Positions 47,328 through 56,904 are shown, numbered from the stretch's first letter. The stretch is DNA of 64,000 nucleotides from Candidatus Anstonella stagnisolia (GCA_902384585.1 CABMCJ010000004.1:448086-512085), one strand, 5' to 3'. Program-made: numbers and translations. Notes: generated by a model from the sequence alone, not told the origin.

Positions 47328-47426
47328 TTTTTCCACCCCTCCTAGAATACGCATGCACTTTCATAACAAATTCAACAAGTGCTAGGTTTTTATTACTAAT
47401 TATGTTATCCTGCCCTCAGCCCGCAT

Positions 47427-48851
47427 TCAGCCCATCGCTGCTGCGCCGCCTCTTTTTGTGCGAAGCGGTATTTCCTTTATTGTGAGCATTAGGAATACGC
47501 ATATCAGGGAGAGCGCAAAGGAGAGCATGAAAGCGGTTTGAAGGCCGTGCACGTATGCAACGCGGTCTGCCTCGCTTGTTATTGTTGTCACGTTCCCTAC
47601 GAAATTTATCACTGCGCCGATTAGGGTAACGCCAAGTGCTGAGCCTAAGTTCCTAAAGAACGTTACACCGGAAGTTGCAATGCCTATTTGGGCGGATGCG
47701 AATGCATTTTGCACTATGAGGGTGTAGAGATAAGTGGGCGGGCCTAAGCCTATTCCAAGAACAGTGAGCGCGATAAGCACATCATTGTAGGAAGAGCCGA
47801 CCTGAAGGCTTGAGAGCATGTATATCCCAATGCACGCGATTGCAACTGAAACTATCCCAACGAGCTTGTATTTTCCTGTGCGCGAGGTTATTTGCCCCAC
47901 AAGCACCATGGAGAGCACTGCGGAGAGGAGAAGGGGCGTGAGGGCTTTTCCGGCATCCAGGGGACCGCCGCCCAAAATTGTTTCTATGTATTGGGGCACA
48001 AAGGAAATTACGCCAAAGAGCGCTGCATTGAGCACAAAGGCGCATATTATGGAGGTTATGAAAATGGGGTTCTTGAAGAGAAAGGGAGGCAGTATTGCTT
48101 CAGGGGCTTTTGCTTCTTGGCGTGCGAAAAAGAAGAGCGCGACAAGCATTAGGAGGAAGCTCGCAGCCATTTTTGCGCTAAGGGGCCAGATGCCCATCTG
48201 CGCATACGCCATGAAGGAAATTATGAAAACTGTGAAGAGGATGCAGCCTGCAAAATCAGGCTTGCCTTTTTCAAGCGCAGCCTGCTTGTATTGTGTGCGG
48301 CGCATCAGGAAGACCGTGAGTACCCCGATAGGGACGTTCACGTAGAAAACCCATCTCCAGTCCCATGCCTGCGTTATTGCTGCGCCTATCATGGGGCCGA
48401 ATATTGAGGCAAGCCCGTATATTGCGGCGATGAGGCTTATCCATTTCCCGCGTTCGCGCGGGGTGAACAAGTCGCCCATCATTGCCATTGAGAGCACCAT
48501 CACCATGCCTGCGCCTGCGCCCTGCATTGCGCGGAAAGTTATGAGCATGTCCATGTTCTGGGAAAAGCCGCACAGGAATGAGCCGATTGTGAAAAGCGCA
48601 ATCCCATATACGTAAAGCTTTTTCCTCCCGAACATGTCGCCGAGCTTTCCGCTTATTGTTACGGTTATCAGGGATGCGGTCATGTAGGCTGCAAAAACCA
48701 GGCTTAGCTTGTCCAAGCCGCCCAAATCTTTTACGATGGTGGGCATTGCGGTTGCGACCACGGTTTGGTCGAGCGAGGCGATTAGGACTGTGAGCATTAT
48801 CACTATGAGTATGCCCCAGCGGTTTGCGTCAAGCCCGAAAAATTTTTTCAT
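47427..48851 (-). CDS. MFS drug transporter, DHA2/EmrB-QacA type
   Basis: LTVLIASLDQTVVATAMPTIVKDLGG; SGKLGDMFGRKKLYVYGI; AAITQAWDWRWVFYVNVPIG. Confidence 0.93.
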   Translation of the reverse strand: MKKFFGLDANRWGILIVIMLTVLIASLDQTVVATAMPTIVKDLGGLDKLSLVFAAYMTASLITVTISGKLGDMFGRKKLYVYGIALFTIGSFLCGFSQNMDMLITFRAMQGAGAGMVMVLSMAMMGDLFTPRERGKWISLIAAIYGLASIFGPMIGAAITQAWDWRWVFYVNVPIGVLTVFLMRRTQYKQAALEKGKPDFAGCILFTVFIISFMAYAQMGIWPLSAKMAASFLLMLVALFFFARQEAKAPEAILPPFLFKNPIFITSIICAFVLNAALFGVISFVPQYIETILGGGPLDAGKALTPLLLSAVLSMVLVGQITSRTGKYKLVGIVSVAIACIGIYMLSSLQVGSSYNDVLIALTVLGIGLGPPTYLYTLIVQNAFASAQIGIATSGVTFFRNLGSALGVTLIGAVINFVGNVTTITSEADRVAYVHGLQTAFMLSFALSLICVFLMLTIKEIPLRTKRGGAAAMG

Positions 48852-48967
48852 CAGGAGTATAACAATGAATAGCGTTTAAAATGTGATTATCTGCATGGAA
48901 GCCTGCGCCGCTTTTATAATTCTTTTGAACGAGTATGATGCACATTTGCATGTTTGGGGTGGTTGGC

Positions 48968-50113
48968 ATGGGAAAAGGTCTTCTTGTAATATTTGCGGCA
49001 ATCCTGCTTTTGTTTGCGGGATGCACGCAGCAATCGCCAGCCCAGCCTGCAGCGCAGCCAACAGTTTCGCCTTCCGTTCCGCCTTCAAATGCGCAGCCCG
49101 CGGCAACGCCGCCTGCAAATGCGCCAACAGCAGCCGTTCCGCCTGCAGCAGGCACGCCTTCAATCGCACAGCCGGCGCCTTCAACTGCTGTGATGGTTTC
49201 GCAGAACGCGCAGCTTGGAAGCATACTTACGGATGGGAAGGGGATGACGCTTTACGTTTTCACGCGTGACAGCGTTGGGAAAACAAACTGCTATAATACG
49301 TGCGCAGACCTCTGGCCGCCCCTTATTTCGCCTGACGGGGGCGTTGGCGGCTCGCTTTCAGGGAAGCTTGGGACAATCGTGAGGGCTGACGGCTCAAGGC
49401 AGATAACATACAACGGGATGCCACTTTATTATTGGAAAGGGGACGCGATTCCCGGCGACATAAACGGGCAGGGATACGGGGGAGTATGGTTTGTTGCACA
49501 GCCTGATGCCACGGGTTTCCCAAGCGACATGGGCGAATCGCAGGCAAGGGAGATAGCGGCGGGCACAAAGGAATGCACAGATGCGGGAATGCTCACAAGC
49601 GACTCCATGTACAACAACAATAGCAAGACGTGGTGGATAGGCATAAACTCAACAAAGCCTGGATGCTCGCCTGCATGCGTCGTATCGGCGAACAAGAGCG
49701 CACAAGTGAACTGGAGATGCACGGGCCTGGTGGCGCCGCAGGTGCTTATTGTGAAAACATACCCGACATCTGCATTTGGGGAAATACTCACCGACAGCAA
49801 CGGGATGGCGCTTTATGTGCGCACAACCGACGCAACGAACAAGTTCAGCTGCACTGGAAGCTGCGCAATGAGCTGGCCTGCGCTTGTTGTTTCCTCGGGA
49901 TACACGACGGACGTAAGCGGCCTGAGTGGAACAATTGGCACGCTTGCAAGGCCCGACGGGACGATGCAGGCCACATATAACGGGATGCTGCTTTACACGT
50001 ACGCGTACGACAAGGCGCCCGGGCAGGTAAACGGGAACGGGCTTGGGGACGTGTGGTACGTTGCCAAGACGAGCATGACAACCTACCCGCAACAGTACAG
50101 CGGCGGGTACTGA
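48968..50113 (+). CDS. Lipoprotein with two COG4315-like secreted repeat domains
   Basis: Lipobox-like LLLFAGC, Pro/Ala-rich linker, two copies of (G)xILTDxxGMxLYVxTxD...C...C...WPxL...YNGMxLY...VWxVA. Confidence 0.85.
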   Translation: MGKGLLVIFAAILLLFAGCTQQSPAQPAAQPTVSPSVPPSNAQPAATPPANAPTAAVPPAAGTPSIAQPAPSTAVMVSQNAQLGSILTDGKGMTLYVFTRDSVGKTNCYNTCADLWPPLISPDGGVGGSLSGKLGTIVRADGSRQITYNGMPLYYWKGDAIPGDINGQGYGGVWFVAQPDATGFPSDMGESQAREIAAGTKECTDAGMLTSDSMYNNNSKTWWIGINSTKPGCSPACVVSANKSAQVNWRCTGLVAPQVLIVKTYPTSAFGEILTDSNGMALYVRTTDATNKFSCTGSCAMSWPALVVSSGYTTDVSGLSGTIGTLARPDGTMQATYNGMLLYTYAYDKAPGQVNGNGLGDVWYVAKTSMTTYPQQYSGGY

Positions 50114-50229
50114 GAATCACCGGGCAGGCTTTCCAGGCAGCGTGCGCGAGCGCAGGGGAGTGCTTTTTTTGCATGCAGGTTGCCTAAAATTTATAAATAT
50201 AGCGGCGTTATATATGCAAGGGTGATGGC

Positions 50230-50628
50230 ATGAAAACAAATCCGGTCGTGCATTTTGAGATGTCTGCTGAAGACAGGGGAAGGATGAGGAAATTCTATGA
50301 GGGCGCGTTTGGGTGGAAAACGCACCAGCTTGGAAAAGATATGGGCATGTACGTCCTGGTTACCACCACGGACACTGATGAGAAGCAAATGGTAACAAAG
50401 CCCGGCACAATCAACGGCGGGTTTTACCAGAGGATGAAAGGCCCGGAATCAAATGCGCCTTCAGTAGTAATAGAGGTTGAGGACATCAGGGAAAGCATGA
50501 GGAAAGTGGAAAAGGCGGGCGGAAAAATCATTGGGAAGCCAATGGAAATACCGGGCGTTGGGACTTATGTTTCCTTTTTTGATACAGAGGGCAATCGGGC
50601 AAGCATGATGCAGCCAAATAGAAAATAA
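50230..50628 (+). CDS. VOC/glyoxalase-fold protein
   Basis: VVHFEMSAEDRGRMRKFYEGAFGWK...GGKIIGKPMEIPGVGTYVSFFDTEGNRASMMQP. Confidence 0.9.
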   Translation: MKTNPVVHFEMSAEDRGRMRKFYEGAFGWKTHQLGKDMGMYVLVTTTDTDEKQMVTKPGTINGGFYQRMKGPESNAPSVVIEVEDIRESMRKVEKAGGKIIGKPMEIPGVGTYVSFFDTEGNRASMMQPNRK

Positions 50629-50637
50629 GGTGGGCTT

Positions 50638-51057
50638 ATGAAAAAGGGCGGCGTTGGGAAAGCAGAATCTGCACCTTTGCTCATAGATGCGAGGATACAG
50701 GAGCTTGGGGACTGGCGGGGGGAGATGCTTTCCCGCCTGCGCGCATTGGTAAAGCAGGCGGACCCGAAAGTAGTGGAGGAATGGAAATGGGGCGTGCCTG
50801 TGTGGTCCCGCAACGGGCTGATATGCACCGGCGAGGCGTATAAGAATACGGTAAAGATGACATTTGCAAGGGGCGCCTCTTTGGAGGACCCCGCAGGACT
50901 TTTCAATTCAAGCCTTGAGGGCAAAGTTAGGCGCGCGATTGACTTTCGCGAAGGGGAAAAGGTTGATGGGAAGGCACTGAAAAACCTTATCCGCGCAGCC
51001 GTTGCCCTGAACAAGTCCTTGGATAAGCGGTTGCATGGGCGCTTTGGCAACAAATAG
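50638..51057 (+). CDS. DUF1801/YdhG-like protein
   Basis: LRALVKQADPKVVEEWKWGVPVWSRNGLICTGEAYKNTVKMTFARGASLEDP. Confidence 0.85.
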   Translation: MKKGGVGKAESAPLLIDARIQELGDWRGEMLSRLRALVKQADPKVVEEWKWGVPVWSRNGLICTGEAYKNTVKMTFARGASLEDPAGLFNSSLEGKVRRAIDFREGEKVDGKALKNLIRAAVALNKSLDKRLHGRFGNK

Positions 51058-51090
51058 GCATGGAAAAGCCGCAAATGCGCCCTAGGAAGG

Positions 51091-51387
51091 CTACTTGCCC
51101 TCTTCTTTTACCGCGTACTTTACGATTAAGAAGACCACGAATGCGATTATCGCAAAATCTATCAGTGCGCCTGCGAAATCGCCTATGAGAAGTTTTATCG
51201 GGCCTATTTGCAGAACCGCGCTGCGCCAGTCCCCTCCTGGGATTAGGACTGCGATTATGGGCATTATGATGTCCGCGACAAGCGCGCTCACAAGCTTTGC
51301 TGCGGCGGCGCCGATTATGAACGCCACTGCAAGCCCGATTACCTTGTGCTTGTTAAGGAATGCCATGAAGTCGTCCACAAAGCCCAT
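51091..51387 (-). CDS. mscL: Large-conductance mechanosensitive channel
   Basis: MGFVDDFMAFLNKHKVIGLAVAFIIGAAAAKLVSALVADIIMPIIAVLIPGGDW. Confidence 0.9.
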   Translation of the reverse strand: MGFVDDFMAFLNKHKVIGLAVAFIIGAAAAKLVSALVADIIMPIIAVLIPGGDWRSAVLQIGPIKLLIGDFAGALIDFAIIAFVVFLIVKYAVKEEGK

Positions 51388-51467
51388 TGCACCACCGGAA
51401 GGATAATCCGCGCAAGGGATATAATTGTGCCTGTGGAGGGTTGGGCGGGCACCCAACTTGCCATTTC

Positions 51468-51488
51468 ATGCTAATTCATCATTAGCAT
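51468..51488. repeat. Perfect hairpin upstream of 77-bp repeat copy A
   Basis: ATGCTAAT-tcatc-ATTAGCAT. Confidence 0.85.
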
Positions 51489-51491
51489 AAG

Positions 51492-51568
51492 TCAGACCGT
51501 CCGCTAGGGGGACAACACTTGGTCAGACGGTCAAAAGAGAGGTCGTTTCCTAGGAAATGAGGGGTGCT
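51492..51568 (+). repeat. 77-bp dispersed repeat, copy A
   Basis: tcagaccgtccgctagggggacaacacttggtcagacggtcaaaagagaggtcgtttcctaggaaatgaggggtgct; 2 mismatches to copy D by eye; contains GACCGTC/GACGGTC inverted repeat and TTTCCTAGGAAA palindrome. Confidence 0.95.
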
Positions 51569-51609
51569 GGCTTGCTCTTTTTGTCAGATGCAGTTTTATT
51601 AGTGGCTGG

Positions 51610-52989
51610 ATGAACGATACCTATTTAAACACTAAAATACACAATAATGGCATGCAAACTGTCCCTATACAGAGAATAGCCGCATCTTCCCTAACGGCAG
51701 TGAGGGATACCGCAAAGAGGGCAAGATTTTTCTCAAGGGCATTCGACGCAGAAGTTCCTGAAAGAATAGAGCTGAACATTGCTAGAGAGTATCGGTCTTT
51801 TCTGAAGCAACAGAACGAGCCCTTGAGCCATCTTGAAGGTGGAACCAGAAAAGCCATAACTTCCAAGCTTAAGGAGCGGCTTAGGGAATGCGCCAGATTT
51901 GAGGAGCAAGAATCGCAAAGACAACTATCTTACATAAGACAATCTTACGAGGAATCCCGTCTCCTTTCCAAAATAGTGAAAATAGCGGCACCTGCGTTTG
52001 CCGTTTACGCTGTTTTTACTGCAAGCAGTCCACTATTTGCCTTCATAGGAGTGGGGCTTGGAATCGGGATAGGGGCGTATGCCATTTCAAAGATTTGGAA
52101 GAATTATGTAACAAACAGAAATGAAAAACTTGCTTGTGTTTCCTTATCTTCTGAACAGTATAAAGCCAGAAGGTTTGAAATCTTTGGGCTTGCGGATGAA
52201 AAGATAAAAACTCGCTCTGAACACCAAAAAGAGGTTCAAAGATTAGATGATGCGGTTGAATTCGCCCTTACGTCATCAAAGCGGGAGGAAATTTTTGCCA
52301 GCATGCGCTGGCATGAACTTGAAGGATTAACTACCCAAGAAAGGCAGGCAAGGTTAAGCTTCATCATTTCTCAAGTAAAGGAGCAGATTCTGGCTCTTGT
52401 TCGCAAGTCAGTAAGTGCAGGAGCGGAAAGAGGAGGTTATGTTGTTTCTGGCGATGGCGGTTCTTCCGGTTTCATTGAAGCTAGAAATCTTATCCAGTCT
52501 GTTTTGCCATCTCCCGCTGATTTTTCTGACGCCTTGTCCGGACTTGTGAGGGATGGAAAAATTGACGATGTTGCAAGGTGTTTAACAAACCTCACTTTTG
52601 GCGCCGCTAACGAAACTGAAATTGCCACTCATATAAAACGACTGGTAGATGAAAAAACGGGCATATTGGAAAATGCGCTTGCGGAATTTTGGAAGCAGAT
52701 GCTTGCCCCTGCTGCAGCTTTTATTTATGCTGGCTCGCTGTTACCATTGCTGCAAGCAAAAGAACAGTCTGAAGCTTCTGGAAGCACGGATATAAGGCAA
52801 CTAAGGCTGCACACCCACCCAATCGCCCCTGACTCGGAAGAACAGGCACTGCTTCATATGGAAGGCGACATAACACACGCAAAAAGCTTCGGACCCCATC
52901 TAATGGCATGCCCCGTGAATGACGGGTTCCGACTATATTACATACACTCTGAAGGGATTGAAAAAATAGGTGACTTTCCCGCAAATTAA
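51610..52989 (+). CDS. Hypothetical protein with a central hydrophobic hairpin
   Basis: 459-aa ORF; IVKIAAPAFAVYAVFTASSPLFAFIGVGLGIGIGAYAI. Confidence 0.65.
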   Translation: MNDTYLNTKIHNNGMQTVPIQRIAASSLTAVRDTAKRARFFSRAFDAEVPERIELNIAREYRSFLKQQNEPLSHLEGGTRKAITSKLKERLRECARFEEQESQRQLSYIRQSYEESRLLSKIVKIAAPAFAVYAVFTASSPLFAFIGVGLGIGIGAYAISKIWKNYVTNRNEKLACVSLSSEQYKARRFEIFGLADEKIKTRSEHQKEVQRLDDAVEFALTSSKREEIFASMRWHELEGLTTQERQARLSFIISQVKEQILALVRKSVSAGAERGGYVVSGDGGSSGFIEARNLIQSVLPSPADFSDALSGLVRDGKIDDVARCLTNLTFGAANETEIATHIKRLVDEKTGILENALAEFWKQMLAPAAAFIYAGSLLPLLQAKEQSEASGSTDIRQLRLHTHPIAPDSEEQALLHMEGDITHAKSFGPHLMACPVNDGFRLYYIHSEGIEKIGDFPAN

Positions 52990-53058
52990 AGTATAGGTAC
53001 TTTCGTCGCAATCCTAAATTGGGTTAGGCAATACCCTAACTTCTCGTCCGTCTAACCA

Positions 53059-53087
53059 AGTAATGTGTATCAGACCGTCCGCTAGGG
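53059..53087 (+). repeat. 77-bp repeat, partial copy B
   Basis: agtaatgtgtatcagaccgtccgctaggg, 29 bp identical to the start of copy D with its upstream flank. Confidence 0.85.
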
Positions 53088-53425
53088 CTGAATTCGTCTG
53101 CCTGAGCTACGAGGTAAAATTGGCAATTAAATTGTTTTCAAAAGAACAGATTGGCAATAAAAGGACTAGGTGTTTTGGGGCTTTTTCTGCGGCTTGTTTC
53201 CGCGCAAATTCTGCGAGGAAACCTAGGAAATTCTTTTGACAGGCGTGGAGTGATGACAGATGCGCACTCTAATGAGAATTCGTTAATCGGGGAGATATAT
53301 CCTATTTAAATTTTACCGTTCATAAAAAGGTAATATAAGTAAATTTGTGGTGAATCTGGCACTGGTCTGACCGATTAGGCAACTGCCAGATAAGCTTCGA
53401 TATTACGTATTTGAGATTGCAAAAG

Positions 53426-55087
53426 ATGCGGGGGAAGGAAATGAGTGGGCTAAAAATCTTAAGAGGGTCAGCCGGCTTTGATGATTTCGCAAAAATTGTC
53501 AGATTGACTCCAGTGGAAAAAACAACGCGGGCTGCTCTGCTGCAGCGATCTTTCATGCCATTCCAGGTCCCAGAGAGTTATGCCCGAACTATAGCCTCAC
53601 TCCCGGAACCAAGCCGAACTCAGATGCTCAATATTGTCTTGCCACCGGAAGGAGAAAGGTTCTTCACCGGAAGATTTGACCCTTATGGGAATAAATTATG
53701 CCGACAGGAAGACCACGCGTTCCTACAACACAAGTATGAAAATACTCTGCTATTTCACGTCGATGATTTTTGCATCGGTAATTGCCAGTTTTGTTTCAAA
53801 GTGAATGAAATACGAACGGAGATCACCTCTAATCTGGATTTAAACCGGAAAATGCGGATTACGCTTGAGTATCTGACAACCAATCCGGGTATCAATAATG
53901 TGTTGGCTACTGGCGGGGACCCTGTGGCATTTCGGAACACCCGGGATTTGATAAAGCTCATTGATCCGTTAATATCCCATCCAAATATACGAGTCGTCAG
54001 ACTAGCAACAAAGGGCTTGGCTTACGCTCCAGAACGGTTCGAGGACGGAGAACTGCTGCAATATCTCAAAGAAGTCAATCGCAGGCCTGGAAAACAGATT
54101 ACCGTGATTGCCCAAATGAATCATCCGGCTGAGTTTACTGAATCAGCAAAAAGTGCCATACGCGCACTACAAGAAGCAGGGGTTCAAATACGGGGGCAGC
54201 CTGCGATTGTTAAGGGAGTAAACGACTCGGTAGAAACTCTGATTGAGCTTCAGAGGGCTTTCGTTGACAACCAAATCGTTTCTTATTATTTGACGGTTTT
54301 CATGCCGGTAAAGGGAGTTGAACAGTACGGATTGCCCTTGGATTGCATCTTTAGAAATGTCGCAGAATCGAAAAGGCACTTGAGTGGGTTGGAAAAGAAG
54401 GGGATTTTGCTAGCATCACATGATTTTGGGAAGCTGGAAATCTGCGGATTCTATCCGTCCCCTGAGCGACCTGAAAAGATTATCCTCAAATGGCATCAGA
54501 TTGAGATGGAACCGTACTTACCGAAGAGCCTTAAAGATAGGGTGCCGACAAGGCCAGAGGATTTGATGATACTTGATTATCGTAAGGGTGAGATGTACTG
54601 CATAGACCATGTGTTCAAAGCAAACAAGCTGCCATATTTTGACTCGGCCGGAAACTTGGTCGAGCCGGAACCGGAAGGGCATATTTCGGGGAATACGCAA
54701 AATATGCAGCCGGAGAGAACGATAAGACAGTATCTGAATGCACTGGAGAGCGGGAGTTACCGCACCATGATTCAGCTGTTCTCATCGGACGCAATTGTTC
54801 ATTCGCCATTGTATGGCGATGTAAACGCAAACGAATACTATTCTGGTCTGTTCAATGACACCACAAGTTCCAAAATCAGCTTTCTCAATATTTTTACTAG
54901 CCAAAATCCATCAAGGGCAGCTGGGCATTTCCGTTACGACTGGACCCTAAAGAATGGGGGCAAAATCTCTTTCCAGTGCGTAGATGTATTTCAGTTTGAT
55001 GAAACTGGTAAAATTAAGGACTTGACAATTATTTATGATACTGCGCCTATCCGGTCTTCTTTCCAGGAAATGAAACAACGCGATTGA
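53426..55087 (+). CDS. KamA-like radical SAM protein with C-terminal SnoaL/NTF2-like domain
   Basis: NTLLFHVDDFCIGNCQFCF (CxxxCxxC), NNVLATGGDPVAF; C-terminus TIRQYLNALESGSYRTMIQLFSSDAIVHSPLYGDVNANEYYSGLF...DVFQFDETGKI. Confidence 0.82.
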   Translation: MRGKEMSGLKILRGSAGFDDFAKIVRLTPVEKTTRAALLQRSFMPFQVPESYARTIASLPEPSRTQMLNIVLPPEGERFFTGRFDPYGNKLCRQEDHAFLQHKYENTLLFHVDDFCIGNCQFCFKVNEIRTEITSNLDLNRKMRITLEYLTTNPGINNVLATGGDPVAFRNTRDLIKLIDPLISHPNIRVVRLATKGLAYAPERFEDGELLQYLKEVNRRPGKQITVIAQMNHPAEFTESAKSAIRALQEAGVQIRGQPAIVKGVNDSVETLIELQRAFVDNQIVSYYLTVFMPVKGVEQYGLPLDCIFRNVAESKRHLSGLEKKGILLASHDFGKLEICGFYPSPERPEKIILKWHQIEMEPYLPKSLKDRVPTRPEDLMILDYRKGEMYCIDHVFKANKLPYFDSAGNLVEPEPEGHISGNTQNMQPERTIRQYLNALESGSYRTMIQLFSSDAIVHSPLYGDVNANEYYSGLFNDTTSSKISFLNIFTSQNPSRAAGHFRYDWTLKNGGKISFQCVDVFQFDETGKIKDLTIIYDTAPIRSSFQEMKQRD

Positions 55088-55114
55088 TGCACTTGCTAAG
55101 CATGGCACAATAAT

Positions 55115-55190
55115 GCCACGCGGAAACATCCGAAAACTTCGTTTTCGTGTTTCCAAAATGCCCGCGCATTTTGTAAATGCGCTGTCTCTA
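55115..55190. repeat. Nested hairpins upstream of repeat copy C
   Basis: GGAAACA-tc-CGAAAAC-ttc-GTTTTCG-TGTTTCC and GCGCATTT-tgt-AAATGCGC. Confidence 0.8.
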
Positions 55191-55224
55191 CCTTTTTCAT
55201 GTCACTCTGAGGTAGTAATTCACA

Positions 55225-55301
55225 TCAGACCGTCCGCTAGGGGGGCAACACTTGGTCAGACGGTCAAAACACAGGTCGTTTCCTAGGAAATGAGTGGTAT
55301 G
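55225..55301 (+). repeat. 77-bp dispersed repeat, copy C
   Basis: Same length as A and D with about 5 mismatches to D; abuts the stop codon of the 55303-56853 gene. Confidence 0.95.
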
Positions 55302-55302
55302 C

Positions 55303-56853
55303 CTAGTGCCGCAAATCAAATATGCTGAACCCAAGGGATTTTTTCCTTGCAATCTCCCCTTCAATCTGCGCAAGAAGGGCGTCTTTAATCAAGGAATATT
55401 TGCCTCGCTCCAGTTGCGTATTGCCTATGCTGTTTCTAGCACCTTTGAGGTTGAAGCAAAACATGCAGTCTGTGAGGGATTCTGAATTGTGGCAAAAGTA
55501 AGAATCCGAGCACTTGTTGCACGAGTCTAATTCAAGGCACCTGTTGAGATAGAGTGAATTGTAGCATTTCATAGCAAACTGCGATTCCAGTATCCGGTGG
55601 CAGCCATAGACGTATTTTGAATTGAGCGCCATGGAGCAGACGCCAACGTTCTCGCAGTTGACCCCGTCAAAACCATTGTATGAGTTCACTGCGTTAAAGG
55701 CATGGGGGAATCGGATAAGGTTGGAGTTTTGGCCGCCCATAAGCTCAATGGTGAAAAACGCCAGCGGACTTGCAGCCTCAAGCAAGCCATTCAAATTCCC
55801 GCGAATCTCGGCATGTTTCTTTCCCGCTTCAAACGATTCGTAGGACGAAACCAGCCTGGATTTTGGAAAATCCTGCATCAACGGGATGTTTTTTGGGAGA
55901 AATGTAATGGCGCCAAACGGGCTTTTGACTTCCTGCAAGGAAACAGTATGCATCGCAAGCCAGCGTTCGTAATCATTGATGTTTGAAGGAGTTGATTTCA
56001 ACAATATCCTGTGCGTTGCTGCAAAGCCTTTTTCGATGGCATCCATGCTTATGCCTGCCGCAGGAAGTCGCGCAGCAATTCCGGTCTGCGTTCCCATAGG
56101 GGGCGCATTGAAAAGCTCGGAGATGGATGGGAGCCTCTTCTTTCTTTCAAGCTCTTCTGCCACTTCCTCAAGCAGCTTTGCCTTCAATTTCCGATAATCC
56201 TCCGGAGGAAGCGGGGTGTTGGCTATGCACCGGCTTTTATTTTGCTGCCCGAAGCAGAACAGCATCTCGTGGCATCCGATGATGTTGTTGCAGAAATAGC
56301 AGTCGCTGCAATAGTCCGTTACTGAACATTCAAAGCCGCGCTTATGCCCGAAAGTTGCAACGCTTTTAACCAGGAATTCGGCTTGACCAGACGCCCCAGA
56401 GCCAAAAACATACTGGCTGTTCTTGCGTATCATGAATGAGGAGTCAACGTATCTGGATTCCTCTATGTTTGTTGAATTCCTTACGTAATGCGAATCCATC
56501 ACTATGTCAGATTGCTCTACAAACGTGCTGTTCCCAAGATATCTGTTGCCCGTGTATTCGCATTTTTCCCTTATTGCATTTATTATTGAGTCTATGTCCT
56601 TCAGCTGGTTTATTCCCAAACCGTAATCTTTGTTTCCCTGCGATTCGTCCGCGCGCACGAAAGCCGCATCCTTTCCATACGCATCCATCGCTATTAGAAC
56701 ATCCTTTCCTGATACGCAGGATTTCCTAAGCGCCCGCTCAGGCAGCGACAGCGCCATCCATTTTTCATATTCCTTCAAATCGCCTATCTCTTTGCCGAAC
56801 AGAATCTTGCATGTTTTTTTCCATGCCCCATCTAGTTTTTCGTCAAGTTCCAC
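55303..56853 (-). CDS. Cys-rich, internally duplicated repeat protein (paralog 3 of 3)
   Basis: LDGAWKKTCKILFGKEIGDLKEYEKWM, CHEMLFCFGQQNKSRCIANTPLPPEDY, LTDCMFCFNLKGARNSIGNTQLERGKY; GTG start. Confidence 0.8.
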   Translation of the reverse strand: MELDEKLDGAWKKTCKILFGKEIGDLKEYEKWMALSLPERALRKSCVSGKDVLIAMDAYGKDAAFVRADESQGNKDYGLGINQLKDIDSIINAIREKCEYTGNRYLGNSTFVEQSDIVMDSHYVRNSTNIEESRYVDSSFMIRKNSQYVFGSGASGQAEFLVKSVATFGHKRGFECSVTDYCSDCYFCNNIIGCHEMLFCFGQQNKSRCIANTPLPPEDYRKLKAKLLEEVAEELERKKRLPSISELFNAPPMGTQTGIAARLPAAGISMDAIEKGFAATHRILLKSTPSNINDYERWLAMHTVSLQEVKSPFGAITFLPKNIPLMQDFPKSRLVSSYESFEAGKKHAEIRGNLNGLLEAASPLAFFTIELMGGQNSNLIRFPHAFNAVNSYNGFDGVNCENVGVCSMALNSKYVYGCHRILESQFAMKCYNSLYLNRCLELDSCNKCSDSYFCHNSESLTDCMFCFNLKGARNSIGNTQLERGKYSLIKDALLAQIEGEIARKKSLGFSIFDLRH

Positions 56854-56904
56854 GGAATTGCCTTCTTGATATTCCCAGAAAGCTTATTTATAGATTGCGA
56901 ATGA

